In this document: piece after piece, positions 15,890 to 24,604 of the stretch | How the letters are laid out: the number at the start of each line of letters is the position of its first letter | How positions within the stretch are numbered: position 1 is the stretch's first letter | DNA from: Chryseosolibacter sp036402115 | GTDB lineage: Bacteria; Bacteroidota; Bacteroidia; Cytophagales; Cyclobacteriaceae | DNA length: 47,172 bases | Assembly: GCA_036402115.1 (NCBI GenBank) | Contig: DASWTM010000057.1 | Location: 1-47,172 of the forward strand | Reading direction: 5' to 3' | Made by a program: the position numbers and the translations under genes | Notes under the pieces: model-generated | Told to the model about the DNA's origin: nothing | Seen by the model: the letters and a program-made list of their open reading frames with translations, nothing else | Database searches by the model: none

Positions 15890-16340
15890 ATGACTTCGCT
15901 TGGGCCGGTAGTGGTCCCTGCCAAAGAATGTTTACTATCATCCACTTTCCATCGAACTTTGCGAGCTGGAAATAATCAGTTCCCCAATAGGCCGTCAGTT
16001 TAGCACTGGCTGTTTGGTCCTGAACATCATAGATCTCGATTTTCTTTACAGCATCTTTGGCAAGCCACCCTTTCGCGTTCCAGGTCTCGGCAAGCTTTAC
16101 GAGGTCGTTAAAGGTCATCACACCCTGGTAGGTGTAATCCGTTTTGTCCTTCCCTTTCCAGAATCCTTTTTTCATGAGTTCCGGGTGAACGGACTTCTTG
16201 ATTCGATCCGGTTGCACAAGATAAAGCGCGTCTACATAATCTTCTACAGCTGCGTATACCAGCTCTTTGTCTGTGGACTGGGCATTTGTGATCGGACTTA
16301 TCAGCAAGAGCATAGCAATCACTACAACTAATGGTTTCAT
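15888..16340 (-). CDS. Secreted NTF2-like / lumazine-binding-fold protein
   Basis: 150 residues with a signal peptide (MKPLVVVIAMLLLISPITNA, cleavage before QS) and a small alpha+beta cone domain resembling the putative lumazine-binding (SnoaL/NTF2-like) family: an N-terminal helix VYAAVEDYVDALYLVQPDRI, a helical FNDLVKLAETWN, then strands ending FDGKWMIVNILWQGP. Proteins of this kind are periplasmic and of unknown role; bound ligand or enzymatic activity cannot be told. It lies 57 bases downstream of a permease gene on the same strand and may be cotranscribed. Confidence 0.8.
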   Translation of the reverse strand: MKPLVVVIAMLLLISPITNAQSTDKELVYAAVEDYVDALYLVQPDRIKKSVHPELMKKGFWKGKDKTDYTYQGVMTFNDLVKLAETWNAKGWLAKDAVKKIEIYDVQDQTASAKLTAYWGTDYFQLAKFDGKWMIVNILWQGPLPAQAKS

Positions 16341-16397
16341 AGGCTTAGGGTTAAGATTTGTCTTTTAGGATCGAAACTTAGTGTTTTATAGAGGGCT

Positions 16398-18848
16398 TTA
16401 TTCATTTCGCAAGGAGTTTACCGGGTTCGAAGTAGCAGCGCGAACGGATCGTACACTGATCGTGATGAACGCGATAAGAACGGCAATCAACGCAGCTAAA
16501 GCGAAGATGCCTATTCCCATTGGAATGTGATACGCGAAATCCTGCAGCCAACGCTCCATCATGTAATAGCTGAGCGGAATTCCAATTACACCCGCGATAA
16601 GGACAAGCGCGAGGAACTCTTTCGAAATTAATGTGACAATACTTTCAACCGAGGCCCCGAGAACTTTTCTCACACCAATTTCTTTCATGCGACTTTCAAT
16701 GGAATAGGAAACCAGTGCGAACAAACCGAGGCAAGCAATGAGAACAATGATAGCGGAGAAAGCAACGAAAACCTGTCCCCGCTTTTCATCCGCATTGTAG
16801 AACCGTTCGAAACTCTTATCGAGAAACGTATACTCCATTGGATTGTTTTGATCGATGGATGTGTTTACCTCTTTGAGTCTGGCGATGGTTTTGTCCCAGT
16901 CGTTGGTTTGAATGCGCAGGGTATAATAATCGATTCGTTGAATGACCGTGTTAGCTGCGCCAAAGATTAATGGCATCATTTCCTTCCGGAATGACTCGAA
17001 ATGAAAATCATCAACAACTCCGATCACCTCAACCCTAAAAACACTTTCGAGGTTTTGAATAGTACCGCCCCATCGCATTTTTGGTATTTCTATAATTTGC
17101 CCTACAGGGTTTGTCAAACCTAACTGTTTAACAGCCAATTTTGTGAGAATAACTTTGGTTGAATCGCTTCTGCTGTCACCAAAATTTCTTCCTTCGAGTA
17201 ACTTGATGCTATAGGTACTCAGGAAATCTTTGTCGATTCCGACAAAGATTGTTTCGACTGAGGATGAGGATCCCGCCTCGTTTATCGTTGTAATTGGGAA
17301 TGTTTTCCACTCTCCCGGTACACGCGTTGACGTGGTGATACTTTGCACTTCTGGCACCTTGCCAAACTCTGCTTTTATAGTTTCAAAGTCTCTTCTTAAA
17401 CGCGCGCTGTTAATATCGATTACCAGAAGGTTGTTAAGTTTAAAACCAAGATCTTTGTTGCGCAGGTATTGCAACTGTTTGTAGATGATAAGCGTTGACG
17501 CAATCATTACAATAGAAATAGCAAATTGGGCGACCACCAGGATCTTCCTCACGGGCAAGCTGCGACTTCCTAATTTTACGTCCTTCTTCAATGCTTCTGA
17601 CGGCATCACGCGAGTAATGATAAACGCGGGATAGAGCGAGGATAGAATTCCTGCAATGATTACCACCGCGATCACGAGTCCAATTCCTTCGATTGAAAGA
17701 TTTTGGATGGCAAGCTCCTTATCGAGAAAAGTATTGATGAAGGGGAGAAACACTTGCAGCAGCGTAATGGCAAGAAGCAACGACACCGTAGACAGGACAA
17801 TTGCCTCACCGGAAAACTGACCGATGAGCTGGCTCTTTAGTGCGCCCAATGTTTTTCTCGTCCCAATCTCTTTTGTTCGCTTGTAAGCTGCCGCAGTCGA
17901 CAGGTTCATATAGTTCAGGCAGGCGATGAGTAAGATCAGTGCGCCCACCGCACCAAACATGTACAGGTAGAAAGGCTTAATGTTGGCAGCAAACACTTCA
18001 TTCCCCTGGATGCCTTCCGAATACAGGTGGATATCTTTCAGCGGTTGAAGCGTGAATTTACTGTTGAAGTTATTTTCGCCTGAATAGTTATTCTTTACGA
18101 GTTGGGTGATCTTCGCTTCAATGTTTTTTTCGTTCACACCTGGTTTTGTCTTGAGATAGGTGATGAACGTGTTCGATTGCCAATCAGAGTTGACGAAGCT
18201 GGTATAATTAGGGAAGATTGTAGGCCAACTGGTTTCCGAAAAAAGGATATCGATTTGCAGATGCGAATTTTTCGGGAAGTTTTTCATCACGCCTGTTACC
18301 ACAAATTCTACAGGTTGTTCATTTCGTTCAAGAGAAGACCATAGGCGTTTCCCCATGGGATTCTCCTTACCGAAATATTTTTCAGCATAACGCTCCGAGA
18401 TCACTATTGCGTCAGGCGTTTTAAGAGCGGTATTTGCATCGCCTTCCAGCAAAGGGAAATCGAAGAAGCGGAAGAAATTTTCGTCCGTTGTCAACGTGAC
18501 CTCATAATCCCGATTGATCGGATCATTCCCCATCGTGATTCTTCCAAGCGCAGAGATTCGCACTGCATCTTCAACTTCGGGAATTTGTTTGACGGCTTCG
18601 GTCGCAATTTTTCCTGCGACCGGTGCGACATTCCTTCGTGTACCGTCTTCCAGCTGTTCGTCCTGAATAACACGGCTGATTCGTGATGCGTCTTTATGGA
18701 AAAGATCGAAGTTCAACTCATCGTGTATATACAGGGTGATAAGGATAAAGCAGAGGAAGCCGAGGGTAAGCCCGAAGATGTTGATGGCAGAGAACGTTCT
18801 GTTTTTCAACAGGTAACGCAACGCAATTTTTAGGTAGTTTATAAACAT
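16398..18848 (-). CDS. FtsX/MacB-type ABC transporter permease, 816 aa (block 1, copy A)
   Basis: Duplicated MacB-like topology: membrane helix 21-43, periplasmic MacB_PCD-like domain (about 45-290), three-helix FtsX core (294-412), a fifth helix with VAQFAISIVMIA (434-455), a second periplasmic domain (about 456-695) and a second FtsX core to the C-terminus (NPVNSLRNE). Each core has the cytoplasmic coupling motif that contacts an ATPase: KRTKEIGTRKTLGA (323-336) and RMKEIGVRKVLGA in the second. MacB-type permeases act by mechanotransmission between the periplasm and ATPase. No ATPase gene adjoins it. It starts 9 bases after copy B and is surely cotranscribed with it. Confidence 0.92.
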   Translation of the reverse strand: MFINYLKIALRYLLKNRTFSAINIFGLTLGFLCFILITLYIHDELNFDLFHKDASRISRVIQDEQLEDGTRRNVAPVAGKIATEAVKQIPEVEDAVRISALGRITMGNDPINRDYEVTLTTDENFFRFFDFPLLEGDANTALKTPDAIVISERYAEKYFGKENPMGKRLWSSLERNEQPVEFVVTGVMKNFPKNSHLQIDILFSETSWPTIFPNYTSFVNSDWQSNTFITYLKTKPGVNEKNIEAKITQLVKNNYSGENNFNSKFTLQPLKDIHLYSEGIQGNEVFAANIKPFYLYMFGAVGALILLIACLNYMNLSTAAAYKRTKEIGTRKTLGALKSQLIGQFSGEAIVLSTVSLLLAITLLQVFLPFINTFLDKELAIQNLSIEGIGLVIAVVIIAGILSSLYPAFIITRVMPSEALKKDVKLGSRSLPVRKILVVAQFAISIVMIASTLIIYKQLQYLRNKDLGFKLNNLLVIDINSARLRRDFETIKAEFGKVPEVQSITTSTRVPGEWKTFPITTINEAGSSSSVETIFVGIDKDFLSTYSIKLLEGRNFGDSRSDSTKVILTKLAVKQLGLTNPVGQIIEIPKMRWGGTIQNLESVFRVEVIGVVDDFHFESFRKEMMPLIFGAANTVIQRIDYYTLRIQTNDWDKTIARLKEVNTSIDQNNPMEYTFLDKSFERFYNADEKRGQVFVAFSAIIVLIACLGLFALVSYSIESRMKEIGVRKVLGASVESIVTLISKEFLALVLIAGVIGIPLSYYMMERWLQDFAYHIPMGIGIFALAALIAVLIAFITISVRSVRAATSNPVNSLRNE

Positions 18849-18857
18849 AGTGTGGTG

Positions 18858-21266
18858 TTATTCAGAGCGTAAAACTTTAGCCGGGTTGCTGCTTGCAGCA
18901 CGAAGGGATTGAAACATGACGGTCAATACGGTGATGCCAACGATCATAGCCCCGGCCTTGACAAAAATAAAGGGATCAATTTTGATGTGGTAAACAAACC
19001 CTTCCAGCCACTGCAGGGAAGTATAGTAGCTGACAGGAATGATGATAACGAATGCGATCGCGATAAGTGCAAAATATTGCTTCGTCAATAAGATCAGTAA
19101 TGAAGATGTTGCTGCGCCAAAGATTTTGCGAATGCTGATCTCTTTTGCTCGCTGATTCACGCTATACTCAACCAGTCCGAACAGTCCCATACAAGCGATA
19201 AGAATGGCGAGAAGCGTAAAGGCTGAAAGAAGGGCCGAAAGCTTTTCTTCATTTTTGTACATTTTGTCGAAATTCTCATCAATAAACTTGTAGTTAAACG
19301 GCCATTCCTGATCTGCTTTCTTCCAGGTATCCGCGAGATGTGCGATTGTTTCTCTGATGTTCTCAGGTTTGACTCTCAATGTGAGTGTGAAGAAGTATTG
19401 CGGGCCGATATGCATGACTAGCGGTGTTATCTTCTCCCGGAAGTTTCGGATATGAAAATCTTTTACGACACCTATCACTTCGCCATGCTTGGTGGAGTCT
19501 GTTCCCCAAATCTGCCAGTCTACTTTTTTACCGATGGCATCATCAGGTGTTCCATAGCCATAAGCTTTTACGGCTTCTTCATTCAAGATGAAAGCGTTTG
19601 TCAGATCAGAAGGTGAGTCTTTAGAGAAATCACGACCGGCAACGACCGTCATTCCGAACGTTTTAATGTAGTCTTCATCTGCGAGGATCATATTTGCGCC
19701 CCATGGTTTTCCTGTCGCTGCATCCGTTATCCCATCACCGGCTACGATATCGCCAGGAAGGCCATAGCTTAACGTTGCGTCAAGAATATTAGGATGATTG
19801 GCGTATTCATGTTTAAGGGCCTGGACGTTCGGGCGTTGTGCGCTACTGAGTTGAAGTACCACCAACTGCTCTTTGTCAAATCCTAGGTCTTTATTTTTCA
19901 GATAGTCATTTTGCGAGAGTACGATCATTGCACTGATGATCAGGAAAAATGAGAATGCAAACTGCACTACTACCAACCCTTTCCTGAAAAACTCAACGTT
20001 ACTATTAGAACCTGCGCTGCCTTTGTTAGACAAGATCGTGGCAGGGCGGAATCGTGACAGGTGAAATGCAGGGTAGCTGCCTGCGATAAAACCAAGCGCG
20101 ATCGCTGCCACTGCCAATAGAGCTAGCGTTGTGAAAGTGAATGGATCGTGAATAGATTTTTCCGCGAACGAATTTACGCTTGGCAATAAGGCAGACGTTA
20201 CCGTTACAGCAATAAATAGTGCAATACCGGTGATCACAATTGACTCCATCACAAACTGAAGTATGAGTTGTGACTTCAACGCACCGACAACTTTGCGAAC
20301 GCCAACTTCTTTCATGCGTTTGATTGACCGGGCTGTTGAAAGGTTGATGAAGTTCAAGCACGCGATTACGAGGATAAGGACTGCTGTGATCGAAAGGATA
20401 TAAACCGTCTGCGCATTCCCAGCAACTGCCACATCCCATTGAAAATCAGTTGACGTAAGGTGAATGTCTTTTATATTTTGGATATGAGGTTCGTGTTCGA
20501 ATCCCTGTGGTTTGGTTTGCGGATCTGAATACTTATCAATGAGATCGTTCACTTTCGATTCGAATGCTTGTGGATCTGTTCCCGGCTTCAATTTAACATA
20601 GGTGATGTATTGCTGGTTGACCCAGTTTTCAAAGCGTATAGGCGCCCAGTTGCGGGTAAGGCTTGGGAACGACAAGAGGTAGTCAACTTGCAGGTGAGAC
20701 GTAGTGGGGAGATTTTCGATCACACCTGAAACGGTGTAATCTGTTTTGGAAATTTTTATCACATTACCAACAGCGGACGAAGTGCCGAAGTATTTCTCGG
20801 CTGTGCTTCTGTTCAAAACAACAAGATCTGGTTTTTCAAATGCCGTTGTTGGGTCGCCATCAATGAACTTCAGGGAGAGCATGTTAGTGATCTCACCTTC
20901 CGCAAAAACGCCATTTGATTCTTGAAGCTGTTTTCCGTTCGCTTCGAATAGATTATCTCCGAACGTGCTCATGATGCGCAGTGTCGATTCAACTTCAGGA
21001 AGATCTTTTTGGATATAGGTTGCCAGGGGGTAGGGCAATACCGCGAGCTTCGAGTTCTCTCCGGTATCCGAAGTCTTGGAATTGTAAAACCTGAATTTGC
21101 GATCGGCATCTTCGATGTGGGCATCATACTTCATCTCATCAAACACGAACAGCGCAATGATAAAGACGCTTGTCAGGCTGATGGACATTCCCAAAATATT
21201 GATGACAGAAAACAACTTATTCTTCATCAGGTTTCGGAAGGCAATTTTGAGATAGTTCGCTAGCAT
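18858..21266 (-). CDS. FtsX/MacB-type ABC transporter permease, 802 aa (block 1, copy B)
   Basis: Same two-core architecture as its downstream neighbour, but clearly diverged. N-terminus MLANYLKIAFRNLMKNKLFS, first coupling motif RMKEVGVRKVVGA, and an unusual second one, RAKEISIRKIFGA, with Phe in place of the usual Leu or Met; C-terminus NPAKVLRSE. The first periplasmic domain carries DIHLTSTDFQWD, the conserved DIHL segment just before the core. It leads a two-permease operon, with 179 bases to the divergent acidic-protein gene; no clear -33/-7 pair was found there. Confidence 0.92.
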   Translation of the reverse strand: MLANYLKIAFRNLMKNKLFSVINILGMSISLTSVFIIALFVFDEMKYDAHIEDADRKFRFYNSKTSDTGENSKLAVLPYPLATYIQKDLPEVESTLRIMSTFGDNLFEANGKQLQESNGVFAEGEITNMLSLKFIDGDPTTAFEKPDLVVLNRSTAEKYFGTSSAVGNVIKISKTDYTVSGVIENLPTTSHLQVDYLLSFPSLTRNWAPIRFENWVNQQYITYVKLKPGTDPQAFESKVNDLIDKYSDPQTKPQGFEHEPHIQNIKDIHLTSTDFQWDVAVAGNAQTVYILSITAVLILVIACLNFINLSTARSIKRMKEVGVRKVVGALKSQLILQFVMESIVITGIALFIAVTVTSALLPSVNSFAEKSIHDPFTFTTLALLAVAAIALGFIAGSYPAFHLSRFRPATILSNKGSAGSNSNVEFFRKGLVVVQFAFSFFLIISAMIVLSQNDYLKNKDLGFDKEQLVVLQLSSAQRPNVQALKHEYANHPNILDATLSYGLPGDIVAGDGITDAATGKPWGANMILADEDYIKTFGMTVVAGRDFSKDSPSDLTNAFILNEEAVKAYGYGTPDDAIGKKVDWQIWGTDSTKHGEVIGVVKDFHIRNFREKITPLVMHIGPQYFFTLTLRVKPENIRETIAHLADTWKKADQEWPFNYKFIDENFDKMYKNEEKLSALLSAFTLLAILIACMGLFGLVEYSVNQRAKEISIRKIFGAATSSLLILLTKQYFALIAIAFVIIIPVSYYTSLQWLEGFVYHIKIDPFIFVKAGAMIVGITVLTVMFQSLRAASSNPAKVLRSE

Positions 21267-21445
21267 AATTCAGACTTAGGTATTCACCGGATTCCAATTA
21301 TTAGTCCAGAATAAAAAATGCGTTTTCATGACAGAAACATCGGTTTTAACGAAAGAGGCTGTACGTCAGTGAGCGATTTCGTTCGGTGGCGGGCACCTTT
21401 TTGCGCAGGGGCATGAATTTTTTTCCGCTAATCGAAAGAAGGTTT

Positions 21446-22072
21446 ATGAAAAATAGAAATCAAAATACACCCGATGCATCCAAGCGTGGAGAGGATCCAA
21501 AGAATCTCAAACGTAACGAGAGTGCACCGGACAAAAACGAAGAGAAAAAACTTCCCGGTGAATATCCTCCGCAGGAAGATATTATGAATCGCAGAGATCA
21601 GCAGCGTGTCGGGCTCGATGTGGAGAACTTTTCTCGGGCTATCGGACCTGAAAATCTTAACCGTCCGGGCGAGCCAATCGTCTCTGATCCAAATGACGTG
21701 CTCGAAGAACCTGTTCTCGGGAATGTTGAAGACCTGGAAGAGCCTGCCGCACGTGAGATGGAGCGGCCCGTGCCTCGCGGCTTGAATCTGGATGATGACA
21801 GTATTTCTTTTGCAACCGGGAATGAGTCTGACGTCACCGAAGAAGATTTGCAAGCGCTCGGCCCAAAAGACTTGAGTCTTGACATGGGTGAAGATGAAGA
21901 ATTGCTCAAACATAGAGTGTGGCCAGTGGACATGGCTGGCAAAGACCTGGACATTCCAGGCTCGGAAGGAGCAAGCGACAGTTTAAATCAAGGAATCGGG
22001 CCGGCTGATGAAGAGAATGACTATTACAGTCTGGGTGGCGATGAGAAAGAAGATAACATGGAAGGAAAATAG
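21446..22072 (+). CDS. Acidic, largely disordered protein
   Basis: 208 residues, hydrophilic throughout and rich in Asp, Glu, Asn, Pro and Gly, with no signal peptide, membrane helix or cysteine, so probably a cytoplasmic, intrinsically disordered protein. The N-terminus is Asn/Lys-rich (MKNRNQNTPDASKRGEDPK); the C-terminal part has a block WPVDMAGKDLDIPGSE and DEENDYYSLGGD that I recall in other Bacteroidota hypothetical proteins. The start is set by a Shine-Dalgarno-like AAAGAAGG at 21435-21442 before ATG 21446; an in-frame upstream GTG lacks this. A terminator follows 14 bases after the stop. Function unknown. Confidence 0.75.
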   Translation: MKNRNQNTPDASKRGEDPKNLKRNESAPDKNEEKKLPGEYPPQEDIMNRRDQQRVGLDVENFSRAIGPENLNRPGEPIVSDPNDVLEEPVLGNVEDLEEPAAREMERPVPRGLNLDDDSISFATGNESDVTEEDLQALGPKDLSLDMGEDEELLKHRVWPVDMAGKDLDIPGSEGASDSLNQGIGPADEENDYYSLGGDEKEDNMEGK

Positions 22073-22086
22073 GAGAGGGATAAATG

Positions 22087-22121
22087 AAAAAAGCTGCGGC
22101 AGAGTATGTCGCAGCTTTTTT
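22087..22121. terminator. Bidirectional intrinsic terminator
   Basis: A 12-bp stem, AAAAAAGCTGCG (22087-22098) with CGCAGCTTTTTT (22110-22121), and an 11-base loop, between the acidic-protein gene (+) and permease copy C (-). A/T runs on both sides suit both directions. Confidence 0.88.
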
Positions 22122-22138
22122 ATTTGAATGAGTCGAGC

Positions 22139-24574
22139 TTATTCGTAACGAAGGGTATTCGCAGGATTCGTCATGGCGGCTTTTATTGTCTGAGAACTTA
22201 CCGTGATCAGCGCAATGAAAATCGCGGCAAAGGCAGCAAGAAGATACAACCACACATTGATTCCGATCCGATAGGCAAAGGTGTCAAGCCATTGGTTCAT
22301 GAAGTACCATGCCACGGGCCAGGCGATAATATTTGCGATGATGACAAGAATAATGATCTCACGAGAAAGCAATTGCACGATGTTAAGCACGGAAGCACCG
22401 AGCACTTTTCTGATTCCGATTTCCTTGACGCGCTGAAGGGTATTGAACGTAGCAAGCCCGAATAATCCGAGGCATGCAATAAGAATGGCAAGACCAGCAA
22501 AGATCGTAAACAACTGACCTTGTTGTTGCTCCGAACTGTACAGCTGTGAATATGACTGACTGAGGAAGCTGTATTCGAAGGGACGATGTGGTATAAATTC
22601 CTTCCATACTTTTTCGATGTGCTGCAGACCTGCTTGCATATTGTCTCCTGCTATTTTTATCGATAGTCTGCCATAAAAAGGAGAAGCGTGGAATACCACG
22701 GGAACAATTTCTTCATGAAGCGATTCAAAATGGAAATCCTTTACAACACCGATCACTCTTCCCTTTACTCCACCATATTGAAATTCCTTTGTCAGGATGC
22801 CCTCGTTTGTTTCACCCATCATCTTCACCGCGGATTCGTTCAACACAAATGCAATGGAATCATCTGACTGTATTTCTTTAGAGAAATTCCTCCCCGCAAC
22901 GAACGGTACTTCATACACATCGAAATACTCCGTATCCACACGTATATTCTTCAAAACGATATTGGTATTGGCTAGCGAGTCGCCTTTTTGTACCTGGGCA
23001 GTTCCCTGGGAATCCAGTAGTCTTCCCGTTGGAACGCGGCTTGAGCGGCTAAGGCCTCTAATGGATGATTGTTCGAGTACCTCGTTGTAAAACCCATCAA
23101 ACTGTGGCACGAGTTCGCCAAAGTAGCGGAGTGTTACAACCTGGTCTTTATTGTAGCCGAGGTCGCGGTTATTCAGGAACTGCAGTTGCTGGAAAGTAAT
23201 CATTGTAGCGATGATCAGCACAATTGAAATCGAGAACTGGGCAACTACGAGGAACTTGCGCAAGCCTGATTTTCCTTTCGATGACCCTTGAGCACCTTTG
23301 AGGATTACTGCAGGCTTAAAACCGGAAATTACAAATGCCGGGTAAATTCCTGCGAATACCCCAACAATCAACGCGAAGACCAGAAGTCCAACGAAAAGCA
23401 TTCCATTCGCAATGGGATTCAATGTGAGTGATTTTGATGTAAATGCGTTCAGCCAGTCAACTGCAAGAAATGCGAATGCAATGGCGAGAATCATGGCAAA
23501 GAATGATATAAGAACGGATTCACTCAAATACTGGCTGATGAGCTGATTCTTGAAGGCTCCAACGACTTTTCTTAATCCAACTTCTTTTGCGCGCTTGGTG
23601 GCACGCGCAGTGGAAAGGTTTATGAAATTGAAGCACGCGATCAGAATGATGAACAAACCGATGATCGACATCATGTACACGTTTTTCATGATTCCATTTG
23701 TTTCCACTTCTGAGTCGAGTTGGGAGTGGAGGTGGATGTCGGTCATCTTTTGAAGATACAGGTGCGTGAAGGAAGACGGTTTCACAGGATTCGGACCGTT
23801 TCCTATCGGCATATGTTTGTCGAGGAATGCAGGAAATTGCGCGCTGAGTTTTTCAAGATTGAAATTGTCATTGACGAGCGCATACGTTCCGAAGGAGTTG
23901 TTACCGAAATTCGTTTCGAGGCCACGTCTCCCATATATCGTGCTGTCGTTCATCGTTGAGAATGCGACAAGCAGGTCGGGATGCCAATGCGATTGCGCTG
24001 GAAAATCCTTGAATACTCCATTGATTGTCATGTCGTACGTGTTTCCGATGCGGAATGTTTTTCCAACAGGGCTTTCATTGCCGAAATATTTCTTCGCAGT
24101 CCGTTCAGAAACCATCAGGGTGAAAGGATCAACGAGTGCTTTGTCAGGATTTCCTTCCACCATTGGGATTGTGAAGATTTTCAGGATTTCAGGCTCAGCA
24201 TAAAACGTGTTGTCTTCATACGATGACTTTTTCTCCTGTCCATCTTCCTGGTAAGCAACGGTGAAGCGTGACTGGAGAGTTCGTGCCACGTACTCAAATT
24301 CAGAAAAGTCATTTTTTAACAAAGGCCCGAACGGAGGCGCAACGTGACCGAGGTGAAGGTTGACGGAGCCATCCGGTGAAACAAAGTCCCGGGTAACACG
24401 GTAAATGCGATCGGCATTCGCATGGTACTTGTCATACGAAAGTTCATCTTTGACGAAGATAAAGATTAACAAGCTACAGGCCATGGCCAGTGCCAGTCCG
24501 AAGATATTGATGAACGAACTCAGCTTGTTTCGCAGAATCGCCCGGAATGCAACTTTAAAATAATTTCTGAACAT
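22139..24574 (-). CDS. FtsX/MacB-type ABC transporter permease, 811 aa (block 1, copy C)
   Basis: Eight-helix, two-core MacB-like permease. N-terminus MFRNYFKVAFRAILRNKLSS; coupling motifs RAKEVGLRKVVGAFKNQL and RVKEIGIRKVLGASVLNIV; C-terminus NPANTLRYE, with Tyr where most copies have Asn. Between the cores lies the conserved VVAQFSISIVLIIATMITF helix and the RDLGYNKDQVV segment. It starts 30 bases after copy D, so the pair forms an operon, and it ends at the strong terminator at 22087-22121. Confidence 0.92.
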   Translation of the reverse strand: MFRNYFKVAFRAILRNKLSSFINIFGLALAMACSLLIFIFVKDELSYDKYHANADRIYRVTRDFVSPDGSVNLHLGHVAPPFGPLLKNDFSEFEYVARTLQSRFTVAYQEDGQEKKSSYEDNTFYAEPEILKIFTIPMVEGNPDKALVDPFTLMVSERTAKKYFGNESPVGKTFRIGNTYDMTINGVFKDFPAQSHWHPDLLVAFSTMNDSTIYGRRGLETNFGNNSFGTYALVNDNFNLEKLSAQFPAFLDKHMPIGNGPNPVKPSSFTHLYLQKMTDIHLHSQLDSEVETNGIMKNVYMMSIIGLFIILIACFNFINLSTARATKRAKEVGLRKVVGAFKNQLISQYLSESVLISFFAMILAIAFAFLAVDWLNAFTSKSLTLNPIANGMLFVGLLVFALIVGVFAGIYPAFVISGFKPAVILKGAQGSSKGKSGLRKFLVVAQFSISIVLIIATMITFQQLQFLNNRDLGYNKDQVVTLRYFGELVPQFDGFYNEVLEQSSIRGLSRSSRVPTGRLLDSQGTAQVQKGDSLANTNIVLKNIRVDTEYFDVYEVPFVAGRNFSKEIQSDDSIAFVLNESAVKMMGETNEGILTKEFQYGGVKGRVIGVVKDFHFESLHEEIVPVVFHASPFYGRLSIKIAGDNMQAGLQHIEKVWKEFIPHRPFEYSFLSQSYSQLYSSEQQQGQLFTIFAGLAILIACLGLFGLATFNTLQRVKEIGIRKVLGASVLNIVQLLSREIIILVIIANIIAWPVAWYFMNQWLDTFAYRIGINVWLYLLAAFAAIFIALITVSSQTIKAAMTNPANTLRYE

Positions 24575-24604
24575 GGGTTAAGGGAGTTAGTGCTTTTATA
24601 CGAT

